Shown here piece by piece: positions 22,730 to 31,922 of a stretch of 64,000 nucleotides of DNA. The position numbers were made by a program, and so were the translations under genes. Source of the stretch: Candidatus Ferrigenium bremense (lineage in GTDB: Bacteria; Pseudomonadota; Gammaproteobacteria; Burkholderiales; Gallionellaceae); assembly GCA_019449635.1 (NCBI GenBank), contig JAGRPI010000013.1, positions 34,813 to 98,812 of the forward strand. The letters are read 5' to 3'. Every line of letters begins with the position of its first letter. Position 1 is the first letter of the stretch. Below the pieces are notes generated by a model. The model worked only from the letters and a program-made list of their open reading frames with translations. It did not search any database and had not been told where the DNA came from.

Positions 22730-25700
22730 CTATACTTCACTTAACACTCCGCCCGCGAACACCAGCGCGCAGCGCACCTTCTTGCCTGCATACACGGCCT
22801 GCATCGCAGTGCGGTATTCCTGCATCTGCGCGCGGTAACGCGCGGGGTCTTCACTGTCGCCGAGCTTGTAATCCAGCACCCACACTTCGTCGTCGAACTC
22901 CACCAGCCGGTCGATGCGCTTCAGTTCGCCTTGCGCGTTGACGTAAGGCATCTCGTTGCTGGCGCTGCGGTAGTGCTGCGCGTCGAAGAAGCGGATGAGT
23001 TGCGGCGTGGTGAGCAAGTGTTGGGCTTGTTGCCAGAGGGACTCCATTTCGGCGGATGGGATGGCGAGGCGGTGCTGGAGTTCTCGCCCCCTCTCCCCCA
23101 GCCCCTCTCCCGCAGGGATTGAAGATTGCATTTCTCGTTCGCCTCCTCTCCCGCTTGCGGGAGAGGATTGAGGAGAGGGCATCGGGCGAGGGGGATAATC
23201 GGTGAGATGTTGCAGCAGCGCGTGCAGCCAGATGCCGCGCTGTTGTTGCGCCGTGTTGCGGGCGGCGCGTTTGCCGGTGGGGATGATTTGTGGGAGTGCG
23301 TAGGTTGGGTTAGCAGGTTCATCGCGTAACCCAACATTGCCATGAATCAAAGCGTTGTTTGTCGGGTTACGTCCTGATGGACTAACCCGACCTGCATTGT
23401 TTTGAGGCTCGTGGAACGGAGTAACGGCGCAAATAGGGTTCGGCATTTCGCCCACCGCCGCCGCAATACGGTCATACCACGACAGCGCCTTCTTCTTTTC
23501 TTCCTTGCCTTCACCCCTGCTGTTGCCGCTGACGATGAGCGCCTGCTGCGCGCGGGTCATGGCGACATAGAGCAGGTTCATCTCTTCGCGGGCCTGTTGC
23601 GCGGCATCCTGCTCGAACAGCGTTGCGCGTTTCCTGCCGCGCGAGGCATGGTCGGCATACAGGGAGAAATGCAGCGGCTGCGGCTCATGCGCCGGCCAGT
23701 CGAGCAGCACATCGTTGCCTTCCCTGCTGTTCTTTTCCGCGTTCGCATCCAGCAGCCAGACGATGGGTGCTTCCAGCCCCTTCGATTCATGCACGGTATA
23801 GATGCGCACCGCGTTGCCCGCCGTGCCAAGCCTGCCTTCGTCCGGCGCATCGTCGCGGCTGTCGCGCAATTCGCGCAGTTCCTGCAAAAAACGCGGCAGG
23901 CTGGGGTAGCGCCCGGCATCCACGCTCAGCGCGATCTCCATGAAGGCGTGCAGATTGGCAGCGACCTTGGCGCGCATCTCGGGCGGCAGCACGGCGCTGT
24001 AACGCGCCAGCACGTCGCCCTCGAAATAGATGCGGTCGAGCAGGTCATGCACGGGGAGCTTGTCGGCGAGCGCGAGCCAGTTCTTCAATAGCCCGGCGGC
24101 GCGCTGCAATGTTGGCGATGGATCGGCAAGCTGTTGCAGGCGTTGCCACCAACCAAACCCCTCCCCAGCCCTCCCCTTGTCAGGGGAGGGAGAACCGGCG
24201 GCTCCGCCATAACTATCACCTTCCCCTGACAAGGTGAGGGTAAGGGGTGGGGTTTTCGCCAGTTGCATCAGGTCTGCATCGCTGCACGCGAAGACCGGGG
24301 TGCGCAGCACCTGTGCCAGCGCGAGGTCGGCGAACGGGGTGATGAGGAACATCAGCAGCGCCTGCACGTCTTCCGCCTCCAGCGTGTCGAGCAAGCCGCC
24401 GCGCCGCGAGCTGATGAACGGGATGTGGCGCGCACGCAGGGCTTCTTCATACACCGCGAGGTGGGTGCGGCTGCGCACCAGCACCATGATGTCGCCGTAA
24501 GTCGCGCGGCGTGCTTTGTCTTTCTCCATCACCGACCAATCGCTGACGATGGTTTGCAGCAGGTCGGCGAACTGCACGGCTTCCTTGTGGCGCGCGCCCT
24601 CCCCGGCTTCTTCTCTCGGCGTGGTCAGCGGGTCGCGCAGCCCCTCACCCCAACCCTCTCCCGCCTGCGGGAGAGGGGGAGTCTCTTCGGCAACCGCCAG
24701 CGGCAGCACCGCCACATGGCCGGGCAGGCCGGTTTGCTCGGCCGTGTGCGGCTCAAAATCCACGAAGCCTTCGGGGTGGCCGGCGAACACCGCATTCACC
24801 GCATTCAGCACGGCAGGCGCGTTGCGGCGGGTGTGGTTGTTGTGCAGCTCATGCGCCGCGAAATGTTCTTTCAGATAGTCGCGCGCCATGCCGAACAGCC
24901 GCGCATCGGCACGGCGGAAGCGATAGATGGATTGCTTGGGGTCGCCGACGACGAACACGGTGGGCTGCGACTCCACCGCCACCGCCGCGTCGAACCACGC
25001 GCGCAATATCTGCCATTGCAGCGGGTTGGTGTCCTGGAACTCGTCCAGCAGCACATGGCGGTAGCGGCTGTCGAGCTTGTACTGCATGGTCTCGGCGTGC
25101 TCGCTCTGTTGCAGCAATCGGCACAGTTGCCATTCCAGATCGGAAAAATCCATCTGCTGTTTTTGTGCCTTCAATGCTTGGTAACGCTCAAGGAACGCCA
25201 CGCCGCAATGCAGCACGGCCTCGTTCAGGCGATAGGCCTGCTGCTCGGCAAATACGTCGCGCACGGCTTGCAGGCTGTCGAACAATGCATCCCGCGTAAC
25301 CAAAAACGCCTCTGCATCCTGCTTCTTGGTTGGTTTGAAACTGCGCGGCTCACCTGTCTGAGTGAACAGTAACGTCAACATCCTTTCAAAGCGTTCCTCA
25401 TGCTTCGAGTCTGCCCACGCCTGCTCAAGCCCGCTCGCCTTGGCTTTTTGAACTTCAGTGCCATTACTGGCAAGTTGCCGCACGAACCCGAACAACACCT
25501 CTTCGCTGTTGCCGCATAGCCCCCAGTCGGCAACCGGGTCGAACTCCATGTCCACGTCGAGATCGGCGCGCAGGTTATCCAGCGCGAAGTCAACTGCACC
25601 CTCTCCCGCGCTTTCGCGCACCCCTCTCCCGCCTGCGGGAGAGGGGCTGGGGGAGAGGGCAGCGGTGTAAGCCCACCACTCGGTGCGCTTGGCGAGGAAG

Positions 25701-26260
25701 TTGAACAGCAGCTTGCGCGTGTTATACAGACCGCATTCGCCGAACAGCCATTGCATATGCTGCGCCTCGATTCCCTCCGGCTGCTTGCGCATCTGCTCCA
25801 GCAGCTCCTCCCAGGCCTCTTCCTGCTCGCTGCCCGCGCGTTCCAGCAGGCTCATACCCTGCATCACGCCGGCGTTCAGCGGCGCGCGCTGCATGACCTG
25901 CATGAACCAGCCGTGGAATGTGCTGATGGTGATGCCGGGCTGCGCCAGCAGCACGCTGCCGTACAGGCTGCGGGCGCGTTGCAGTTGCGCATCGCCCAAG
26001 TTCTCAATGCCGCGCTCGGCAAAGAACTGGCGCACCGCCGTCTCGTCGCCCAGCGCCAGATCGCGCAGCCAGAGCTGCAGGCGCGCCTGCATCTCCTGCG
26101 CCGCCTTGCGCGTGAAGGTGATCGCGAGTATCTGCGCAGGCTGCGCGCCGTCCAGCAGCAGGCGCACGATGCGCGACACCAGCAGCCAGGTCTTGCCGCT
26201 GCCCGCGCAGGCTTCGACGACGATGCTGCGTTTCGGGTCGAGGGCGAGGTGGTTAGTCAT
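22730..26260 (-). CDS. addA: AddA-like UvrD-family helicase/nuclease
   Basis: A 1176-residue superfamily 1 helicase with a C-terminal RecB-type nuclease. Walker A is ACAGSGKTWLL (residues 17-27); DEFQDTNPLQWQIL is Walker B; VFVVGDPKQSIYRFR is motif III; YTVHESKGLEAPIVWLLD is motif V. The nuclease motif lies in FDDEVWVLDYKLGDS near the end. With the downstream-acting AddB-like partner it should process double-strand breaks. The unusual feature is at least five repeat-derived inserts (23085-23180, 23300-23395, 24157-24252, 24640-24681, 25598-25660) that keep the frame and are translated as low-complexity linkers (for example SPSPAGGRGVRESAGEG). The last codons are duplicated at 20680-20838. Confidence 0.92.
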   Translation of the reverse strand: MTNHLALDPKRSIVVEACAGSGKTWLLVSRIVRLLLDGAQPAQILAITFTRKAAQEMQARLQLWLRDLALGDETAVRQFFAERGIENLGDAQLQRARSLYGSVLLAQPGITISTFHGWFMQVMQRAPLNAGVMQGMSLLERAGSEQEEAWEELLEQMRKQPEGIEAQHMQWLFGECGLYNTRKLLFNFLAKRTEWWAYTAALSPSPSPAGGRGVRESAGEGAVDFALDNLRADLDVDMEFDPVADWGLCGNSEEVLFGFVRQLASNGTEVQKAKASGLEQAWADSKHEERFERMLTLLFTQTGEPRSFKPTKKQDAEAFLVTRDALFDSLQAVRDVFAEQQAYRLNEAVLHCGVAFLERYQALKAQKQQMDFSDLEWQLCRLLQQSEHAETMQYKLDSRYRHVLLDEFQDTNPLQWQILRAWFDAAVAVESQPTVFVVGDPKQSIYRFRRADARLFGMARDYLKEHFAAHELHNNHTRRNAPAVLNAVNAVFAGHPEGFVDFEPHTAEQTGLPGHVAVLPLAVAEETPPLPQAGEGWGEGLRDPLTTPREEAGEGARHKEAVQFADLLQTIVSDWSVMEKDKARRATYGDIMVLVRSRTHLAVYEEALRARHIPFISSRRGGLLDTLEAEDVQALLMFLITPFADLALAQVLRTPVFACSDADLMQLAKTPPLTLTLSGEGDSYGGAAGSPSPDKGRAGEGFGWWQRLQQLADPSPTLQRAAGLLKNWLALADKLPVHDLLDRIYFEGDVLARYSAVLPPEMRAKVAANLHAFMEIALSVDAGRYPSLPRFLQELRELRDSRDDAPDEGRLGTAGNAVRIYTVHESKGLEAPIVWLLDANAEKNSREGNDVLLDWPAHEPQPLHFSLYADHASRGRKRATLFEQDAAQQAREEMNLLYVAMTRAQQALIVSGNSRGEGKEEKKKALSWYDRIAAAVGEMPNPICAVTPFHEPQNNAGRVSPSGRNPTNNALIHGNVGLRDEPANPTYALPQIIPTGKRAARNTAQQQRGIWLHALLQHLTDYPPRPMPSPQSSPASGRGGEREMQSSIPAGEGLGERGRELQHRLAIPSAEMESLWQQAQHLLTTPQLIRFFDAQHYRSASNEMPYVNAQGELKRIDRLVEFDDEVWVLDYKLGDSEDPARYRAQMQEYRTAMQAVYAGKKVRCALVFAGGVLSEV
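23085..23395. repeat. in-frame repeat inserts near the 3' end of addA
   Basis: 23085-23180 holds two CTCTCCC palindromes with GGGAGAGG arms. 23300-23395 is a complete GGTTGGGTTAGC/CTAACCCGACC REP doublet of the type otherwise seen between genes. Both are read through without a stop. In the protein they fall between the last helicase motif and the nuclease domain. Confidence 0.75.
24157..24252. repeat. in-frame CCCTCCCC repeat insert in addA
   Basis: CCCCTCCCCAGCCCTCCCC...GGGGAGGG and CCTTCCCCTGACAAGG...GGGGTGGGG form two facing palindromes read in frame as PPLTLTLSGEG and SPSPDKGRAGEG. Confidence 0.75.
24640..24681. repeat. in-frame CTCTCCC repeat insert in addA
   Basis: CCCCTCACCCCAACCCTCTC then CCGCCTGCGGGAGAGGGG; translated as PPLPQAGEGWGEGLR. 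Confidence 0.7.
25598..25660. repeat. in-frame CTCTCCC repeat insert in addA
   Basis: CCCTCTCCCGCGCTTTCGCG, then CTCTCCCGCCTGCGGGAGAG and GGGGGAGAGGG; translated as SPSPAGGRGVRESAGEG. Confidence 0.7.
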
Positions 26261-26276
26261 CTTGCACCTCTATTTC

Positions 26277-26398
26277 CGTCATTCCCGCACAGGCGGGAAT
26301 CCAGTGAAATAAATAATTCTTGCGTAGCGGAGCCACAAGATTTTGTCCGCTTCGCGGCTTGTTGAATTGGCTGGATTCCCGCCTGTGCGGGAATGACG
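26277..26398. repeat. CATTCCCGC repeat element between addA and addB
   Basis: CGTCATTCCCGCACAGGCGG at the left and CCGCCTGTGCGGGAATGACG at the right are exact inverses. The inner part has GCGTAGCGGA...TCCGCTTCGCGG. It is the same element as 9523-9645 and fills the addB-addA gap. Confidence 0.8.
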
Positions 26399-26434
26399 CC
26401 GTTGTGTTTTTCGTGCTGGCAGATGAAATGTAGC

Positions 26435-29146
26435 TCATACACTCAACCACTCCCCTTTGCGGCACAAACCGCGCATTTCGCAATAACCGCACACGGCATC
26501 GATACCGTTCGCGGGCAGGCCTGCATTGCGACGTATGTCGCCCATCACTTGCACCAGACGCTCGGCATTGAGCTGCGCCAGCTGCGGGACATCGTGCCTG
26601 GGTCCGACCAGCCTCACTTTTCCATTCTCGATACTGACGAACGCCGCATCCGCCGCTTCATGCGCGTAGGCGTAGCACGCGAGCTGTACGTCTTCGCCCG
26701 GCTCTTTCAATTTGTTGCTCAACTTTTGCGCGTCCAGCGTCTTGTAGTCGAGCACAAGTTTCTCTTCTCCCCTCACATCCAGCCGGTCGATGCGTCCGCG
26801 CAGCCGCACGCCTTCCAGCTGCCAGTCGAAGGCGCTCTCCGCTTCGGCGTAACGCCAGCCTTGCGCCTCGTTCTCCGCCTGCCATTCGAGATAGGCGGGC
26901 AACGATTTGAACCAGCGCGCCAGCCAGGCGCGCGCGGCGAAATCCTGCTGCAGCAGGTCGGCGAACACCTCTTCGCTGATCCGGCGCAAGGACGCTTCCA
27001 GTTCATCGGCAGGATGCCCGCTCACTTGCGGATAGCATTCGTGGAAGCGGCGCAGGATGTCGTGCACACGGTCGCCGTAATCGCGTTTCTCGATGGCTTC
27101 CTGCACTTCGTCGAGTTCGTTCAGGCGCAGGACATGCCGCGCATAGAACTGGTAGGGACAGGCGACCAAAGAGTTGTAGGCGCTGATGGAGACGCTTGCC
27201 GGTACGGCTTCTGCAGTAACGCTTGGTGCGGGCCGCACTGCCTGCGGCAATTCCACGTGATGCGCCTCTCCCGCCGCAAGGCAGGCATGCAGCTCGCGCT
27301 CGTCTAATGTAATACTCGCGTAGCGAGACGCTTGTCCCCTCTCCCGCTCGCGGGAGAGGGTTGGGGAAAGGGGAACGGGTATACCCGTCAGATCGTCTCC
27401 GTGGGTCAGCGTATGTTGGTCGCACAGCATCTGCAAGTAGGGACTCAGCAGCCCCTGCTCGCCGTTCCTGTCTTTCTGCCAGGTGACCAGCACGCAGTCG
27501 TTCAGCGCCAGAAGAGCCAGCAGGTCGTCGCTTTGCCGGGTGGCATGGGTGCTGCGCGTAGGCAGGCTGAGTGCGCCGCGTACCGCATCGTTGAACCAGC
27601 GCCCGCTATCCGCGACGCTCGGCAGATGGTCGGCATCACACCCCAGCAGCAGCACCGCATCGAAAGTGCGCCAGCGCGTCGCCGCGAGGTGGGTGAAGCG
27701 CACCGGGCTGTCGATGCTGCTGTCGCGATAGGTCTGCGTGTCCAGTTGCTGCGCCAGCCAGCGCCGCCACTCGGCAAAGCGGTAACGCCCTTCGTCAATC
27801 GCCAGTTCCCGTTGCCATGCCTCCAAGGCGCGCAGCAATTGCTGGCCTGCCTCGTCCTGTTGCAGGCCGGTGTCGATACCCAACACATTCAAACTCTCGC
27901 GTAATGCTTCCAGCCATTCCGCCAGCGTTCTTTTCCTGTTCTGTTCCAGCAACATGGCTGCCTGGCGCAGGCGCGCCAGCGGTTGATGCAGCACCGTTTC
28001 ATGTTCGGCAAGGGTGATGAACTTTTCCAGCCCGGCCACCATCCCCTGTTTGCGCAGCAATTGTTCCAGTCGATATACCACCGCCTTGCGTTCGGCAACA
28101 GCCATATCGGCGAAGATGAAAGGCGACTTGAGCAGGTCGAGCAGGTCATGATGGTAGAAATCGCTCTGCAGCGCGGTAAGCCAGCGATCCAGCACCGTGC
28201 TCACCGACAGCGTGTCGAAGGTCCAGCCGGTCTCGTCCGCCACCAGCACTTGCGCGCGCTCCAGCAAGGCACGCATGCGCCGCGCCGCGACGCGGTCTTG
28301 CACCACGATGGCGATGTCGCGCTTGCCTGCTGCGATCCAGCGGCGCACCTGCATGGCTGCGGCGCGCGCTTCCTGTTCGAGGCTGGTTGCGGCAAAGAGG
28401 CGCAGCCGGTCGCCGAGCGGCGGAACATTTTGCGAGCGCAGCCCGGCGGAATGCCCAGCGGAATAATCGCGCAGCAACCCGCTCCATTGGGGCGCCATCT
28501 CGCGCAAATCGAACACCTCCACCGCCGCGCGCCTGGCATATTCATCGAGGAAGCGTTGCTCGGACGCATCCCAGTCGGAGGTGCGCAGCACGAACAACGG
28601 CTGTGCTGCCTGTGCCGCCAGCTTCGCCAGCCGTTGCTGATAGGCACGTGCCGCATCCAGTTCATCGCCGTTCTGCATCGCATGCCACAACTCGAACACC
28701 AGCCGCGCCTCCAGTTGCAGCGTGGTGTTCTGCCGCGCCTGATACACCTGCTGCACGGCGGCGGCAAAGGCTTCTGCATCAGATGGCAATGTGCTTAGCG
28801 TATGGGTGAGCTCATCGAACAAAACCAGCAACTCCTGCGTCATGCTCCACAGGTCTGCCTGCCCGAACCACTGCTGTTTGCGCAGCTGCTGGTACAGCAA
28901 GGCGCTGCGCTGGCTGTCGGTGACGACGGGCGCAGCCAGCGGAATGGATTGCGCCCAGTCGTTGAGCGTCACCATACTCGGCAATAACAGCGCAGGGAGA
29001 TTGGCCGCCGCGCTCAATGCCTGCGCCAGCGGCTGTGCAACATGATAGTTGGGCAACAGGACGGTCGCCCCGCGCAGATCGGGCAAGTCCTGCGCATGAC
29101 AGGACAATATTCGCTTTGCTACTGTTTTATAAAAACCGGAACTCAA
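26435..29146 (-). CDS. addB: AddB-like PD-(D/E)XK nuclease, probable DNA repair protein
   Basis: A 903-residue partner of AddA. The N-terminal helicase-like half lacks a Walker A lysine motif, as in the inactive helicase domain of AddB-type proteins. The C-terminal half has the nuclease motif GEEKLVLDYKTLDAQ and cysteines arranged as one in SLVACPYQFYARHVL and three in CGYCEMRGLCRKG, the pattern of the 4Fe-4S clasp of AddB nucleases. It precedes addA on the same strand with a 174-base repeat between. A CTCTCCC repeat (27335-27380) is read in frame as PLSPTLSRERERGQ. The start gives MSSGFYKTVAKRIL. Confidence 0.87.
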   Translation of the reverse strand: MSSGFYKTVAKRILSCHAQDLPDLRGATVLLPNYHVAQPLAQALSAAANLPALLLPSMVTLNDWAQSIPLAAPVVTDSQRSALLYQQLRKQQWFGQADLWSMTQELLVLFDELTHTLSTLPSDAEAFAAAVQQVYQARQNTTLQLEARLVFELWHAMQNGDELDAARAYQQRLAKLAAQAAQPLFVLRTSDWDASEQRFLDEYARRAAVEVFDLREMAPQWSGLLRDYSAGHSAGLRSQNVPPLGDRLRLFAATSLEQEARAAAMQVRRWIAAGKRDIAIVVQDRVAARRMRALLERAQVLVADETGWTFDTLSVSTVLDRWLTALQSDFYHHDLLDLLKSPFIFADMAVAERKAVVYRLEQLLRKQGMVAGLEKFITLAEHETVLHQPLARLRQAAMLLEQNRKRTLAEWLEALRESLNVLGIDTGLQQDEAGQQLLRALEAWQRELAIDEGRYRFAEWRRWLAQQLDTQTYRDSSIDSPVRFTHLAATRWRTFDAVLLLGCDADHLPSVADSGRWFNDAVRGALSLPTRSTHATRQSDDLLALLALNDCVLVTWQKDRNGEQGLLSPYLQMLCDQHTLTHGDDLTGIPVPLSPTLSRERERGQASRYASITLDERELHACLAAGEAHHVELPQAVRPAPSVTAEAVPASVSISAYNSLVACPYQFYARHVLRLNELDEVQEAIEKRDYGDRVHDILRRFHECYPQVSGHPADELEASLRRISEEVFADLLQQDFAARAWLARWFKSLPAYLEWQAENEAQGWRYAEAESAFDWQLEGVRLRGRIDRLDVRGEEKLVLDYKTLDAQKLSNKLKEPGEDVQLACYAYAHEAADAAFVSIENGKVRLVGPRHDVPQLAQLNAERLVQVMGDIRRNAGLPANGIDAVCGYCEMRGLCRKGEWLSV
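27316..27380. repeat. in-frame repeat insert in addB
   Basis: ACTCGCGTAGCGAGA followed by CCCCTCTCCCGCTCGCGGG and AGAGGG, a composite of two small palindromes inside the coding frame. Confidence 0.7.
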
Positions 29147-29194
29147 GGCGACCTCTGCACAACGTAGCCGGCGCAGCAGCCATGCTTCATTCCC

Positions 29195-29518
29195 TCACCG
29201 CACGAGCAGGCGCAGCTTGTCCTTCAGGCCGCGCCATTTGTCGGCATCGGCGGGTGCGTCCTTTTTCTCGATGATGGGCTTCCACTGCCTGGCCAGTTCG
29301 GCGTTCAATGCGGTGAAATGGCGCTGATCCTCCGGCAGGTCATCCTCGGCAAAAATCGCTTCCGCCGGGCATTCCGCGACGCACAGCGTGCAATCGATGC
29401 ATTCGTCTGGGTCGATCACCAGGAAATTCGGCCCTTCGCGGAAGCAATCCACCGGACACACCTCGACGCAGTCGGTGTATTTGCACTTGATACAATTTTC
29501 CGAAACAACATATGTCAT
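29195..29518 (-). CDS. fdxA: seven-iron (3Fe-4S/4Fe-4S) ferredoxin
   Basis: A 107-residue ferredoxin of the Azotobacter FdI type, a low-potential cytoplasmic electron carrier. Counting from the ATG at 29518, C9, C17 and C50 fit the 3Fe-4S site and C21, C40, C43 and C46 the 4Fe-4S site, with C12 and C25 extra as in FdI. The C-terminal extension ([19 protein letters not shown]) is the FdI tail. GGAG precedes the start; an earlier in-frame ATG (29587) would add a non-family 23-residue leader. It lies 48 bases before addB on the same strand; no functional tie is implied. Confidence 0.94.
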   Translation of the reverse strand: MTYVVSENCIKCKYTDCVEVCPVDCFREGPNFLVIDPDECIDCTLCVAECPAEAIFAEDDLPEDQRHFTALNAELARQWKPIIEKKDAPADADKWRGLKDKLRLLVR

Positions 29519-29715
29519 GGCGGCGCTCCAACTGGTCGAAAGTCGCGGCATTCTAGCAGAGTTAAAACTATACTGATGAAGCTGCACCGGGCTACCATGC
29601 GCAAGTTACAATGCGCCTTGACGCTTTGTCCTTGCTGCATTTACCCTGAGCGTAAATTCGGTGACGGTATTCGTTTTGCAACTTGTTAAGTATTAGCGGC
29701 AATTTGGAGGTGAGT

Positions 29716-29931
29716 ATGCCGAAGTTCGATTTCTCCCTGACTACACGGGACGGGCAAAAAGTCGAGAGTGTCCAGATTTACGGCAAGGATTTGCCGGATG
29801 CGGAACGCAAGTTATTCCAGATGTACCTCAATTGCCAAATAACGCAATGCAGGACGGTTGATTCTGAAAAAGAATTTTCACAATCGGCGGACATAGAAGA
29901 TGTGTTGACGCTGATCGTCAAACATAGCTGA
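29716..29931 (+). CDS. hypothetical protein, 71 residues
   Basis: Not recognised. Start ATG at 29716 has TTGGAGGTGAGT just upstream, a good ribosome site. The product MPKFDFSLTTRDGQKVESV... has two predicted beta strands, a helix (DLPDAERKLFQMYLN) and a CQITQC pair of cysteines, then an acidic tail. It is soluble with no signal. It converges on the parA-like gene, with 60 bases between the stops. Composition resembles the neighbours. Confidence 0.6.
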   Translation: MPKFDFSLTTRDGQKVESVQIYGKDLPDAERKLFQMYLNCQITQCRTVDSEKEFSQSADIEDVLTLIVKHS

Positions 29932-29991
29932 AGAGCATCTCGAATAACCTGCTGAGCGGCTTGATTGCGACGTCGCGCGGCATCCTCGATC

Positions 29992-30759
29992 TCATCGAAT
30001 AAACCCGTCCGCCATCAATTCGTCGAGTAGCGCATCGTAATCTTTCGCCCCGCGGCTGTTCGGCGCATGCTCGAAGATTGTCTTGTTCAGAGACGGACTT
30101 TCCGCCAGGCTGACATTTTCCGAAATGAGCGTCCGGCACACATCCGCGCCGAATTCCGCTTCAGCCATCAGCAGGACATCCCTGGCCATGCGCCGCCGCG
30201 AGTCAAAACGTGTGAGCAGGTAGCGGCGGTTCACGCGGCGCTTCAGCACCCGTTCAAGCGCCTTGAGGGTTTTCTGGATCTGGATGGCGCCCTTGAGAGA
30301 CAGGTAATCCGCCGACATGGGAACGATGACGCCATCGCTGGCGAATATGGCATTCAACGAGAGGACTCCAACCAGCGGGCAGCAGTCGATTATCCAGTGC
30401 TTATCCCCAGCCGCCGTTTTTTCCGCCTGCAGGCTTATGTTCAGCCTGTTGATTGCGTTGTAACCCTTGCCATGCAGCGCGTCCACCTTGGACAGCTCTA
30501 TGTGCGACGGAATGATGCCGATTCCGCTGGCCGACTCCTGGATCATTTCATGCAATGGACGGTTACGCTGAAACAGGCTGTAAATGCTGTCATCGCCGGA
30601 ATGTGCGGCAACACCGGCAATGGCGCCGAATTGCGCCTGCGGATCAAGGTCGATGCCTACCGGTTTGTGTCCACGACACGCCAGCGCGGCGGCAAGATTG
30701 ATTGCCGTGGTCGTTTTACCCACCCCGCCCTTCTGGTTAAATACAGCAACTATCGTCAT
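29992..30759 (-). CDS. ParA-family ATPase
   Basis: A 255-residue MinD/ParA-type ATPase. The deviant Walker A is QKGGVGKTTTAINLA (residues 9-23) and Walker A' is DLDPQAQ. No parB or centromere-like repeats are next to it, and it is not near an origin, so it is an orphan. Such orphans often place protein arrays or pili at cell poles or mid-cell. It diverges from mlaA, and the large signalling cluster with an MglA-like GTPase begins 1.2 kb away, so a spatial role linked to that cluster is possible but unproven. Confidence 0.88.
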   Translation of the reverse strand: MTIVAVFNQKGGVGKTTTAINLAAALACRGHKPVGIDLDPQAQFGAIAGVAAHSGDDSIYSLFQRNRPLHEMIQESASGIGIIPSHIELSKVDALHGKGYNAINRLNISLQAEKTAAGDKHWIIDCCPLVGVLSLNAIFASDGVIVPMSADYLSLKGAIQIQKTLKALERVLKRRVNRRYLLTRFDSRRRMARDVLLMAEAEFGADVCRTLISENVSLAESPSLNKTIFEHAPNSRGAKDYDALLDELMADGFIR

Positions 30760-30917
30760 ATTCCGGTGAGAATCAGGATTGGCTTTTGGATATTACAGCA
30801 TGGGCAATTCTAGCAGACCAAGGCCATACGCTGGCTTCGCCGCAAAAATCAAGCCGTTGGCAAGGCCTGGGCTATTGTGTGAGTTCATCAAAAGAGCCGC
30901 TAATGGGCCATGCAGGC

Positions 30918-30947
30918 TTTACCGTAACCGGCCAAACCGCCTATAAT
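30918..30947 (+). promoter_or_regulatory. candidate sigma-70 promoter of mlaA
   Basis: TTTACC (30918-30923), an 18-base spacer and a perfect TATAAT (30942-30947) lie 30 bases before the mlaA ATG. Confidence 0.5.
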
Positions 30948-30976
30948 CGCAGCAGATACGCAACATACCGGACAAT

Positions 30977-31858
30977 ATGAATGCCCTCCGCCTCCTTATA
31001 GCACTCGCCGCTATTTCACTGACCGGCTGCGCCTCCAGCCACGCGAGAAACCCGGCCGATCCGCTGGAATCGTTCAACCGCGGCGTGTACCAGTTCAACG
31101 ATACCGTGGACAAGGCCATCGCCAAACCGGTTGCGCAAGGCTACAACGCCGTGATGCCGGTTCCCGGCAAGATCATGGTGAGCAATTTCTTCTCCAATCT
31201 GGACGATGTCATCATCACCGCCAACGACCTGCTGCAGCTCAAATTCGCCCAAGCCGCGTCCGACGGCGCGCGCTTCCTGTTCAACAGTACCTTCGGCGTG
31301 TTCGGCCTGCTCGATGTCACATCCCGGCTGGAGAAGCACAACGAGGACTTTGGCCAGACGCTGGGCTACTGGGGCGTCGGCAGCGGTCCGTATCTCGTGC
31401 TGCCCATCCTCGGGCCGAGCACGCTGCGCGATGGCATCGGGCTGTATGTGGACAGCCGTCCGAGCAAGCTGCGCCGGGTGGATCATATCCGCAGCCGCAA
31501 CCAGCTGTATCTGACCAAGGCGATCAACCGCCGCACGCAACTGCTGGACCAGGAAAAAGTGCTGGATGAAGCGGCGCTCGACCGCTACGAATTCATCCGC
31601 GACGCCTACCTGCTGCGCCGCCAGAGCCTGGTATATGACGGCAATCCGCCGCGCGAAAAATACGAGGAGGAGGAAAACGACTTCGAATACCGGCAAGTAC
31701 CGATTCCCAGTGTGCCTTCATCGCGGCAGGACAGCGCGCCTGCGGCCCGTCCTGCCGGCACAGCACAACAGCAACCGGCATCTGCCGCACCGCAAGGCGA
31801 TGCCGTTCGCCCCAACATCCACAAGGTGTGGATTGCACAGCGCACCGGCATACGCTGA
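30977..31858 (+). CDS. mlaA: MlaA (VacJ) outer-membrane lipoprotein
   Basis: A 293-residue lipoprotein with lipobox LTGC (Cys18). The MlaA core is clear: NPADPLESFNRGVYQFND, then GYNAVMPVPGKIMVSNFFSN, GARFLFNSTFGVFGLLD and GVGSGPYLVLPILGPS. MlaA sits in the outer membrane with porins and removes misplaced phospholipid from the outer leaflet for transport inward by MlaC and MlaFEDB. The C-terminal 60 residues are proline/alanine/glutamine-rich and unstructured. It is not in an mla operon here; an MCE transporter without mlaC lies at 60-63.6 kb. It is followed 64 bases later by the signalling cluster. Confidence 0.95.
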   Translation: MNALRLLIALAAISLTGCASSHARNPADPLESFNRGVYQFNDTVDKAIAKPVAQGYNAVMPVPGKIMVSNFFSNLDDVIITANDLLQLKFAQAASDGARFLFNSTFGVFGLLDVTSRLEKHNEDFGQTLGYWGVGSGPYLVLPILGPSTLRDGIGLYVDSRPSKLRRVDHIRSRNQLYLTKAINRRTQLLDQEKVLDEAALDRYEFIRDAYLLRRQSLVYDGNPPREKYEEEENDFEYRQVPIPSVPSSRQDSAPAARPAGTAQQQPASAAPQGDAVRPNIHKVWIAQRTGIR

Positions 31859-31922
31859 CCGAGTTTAGATATCTGCTTCATTCACATCGCGCAAAAACAG
31901 ACAGGATGAACGGAAAGAAATA

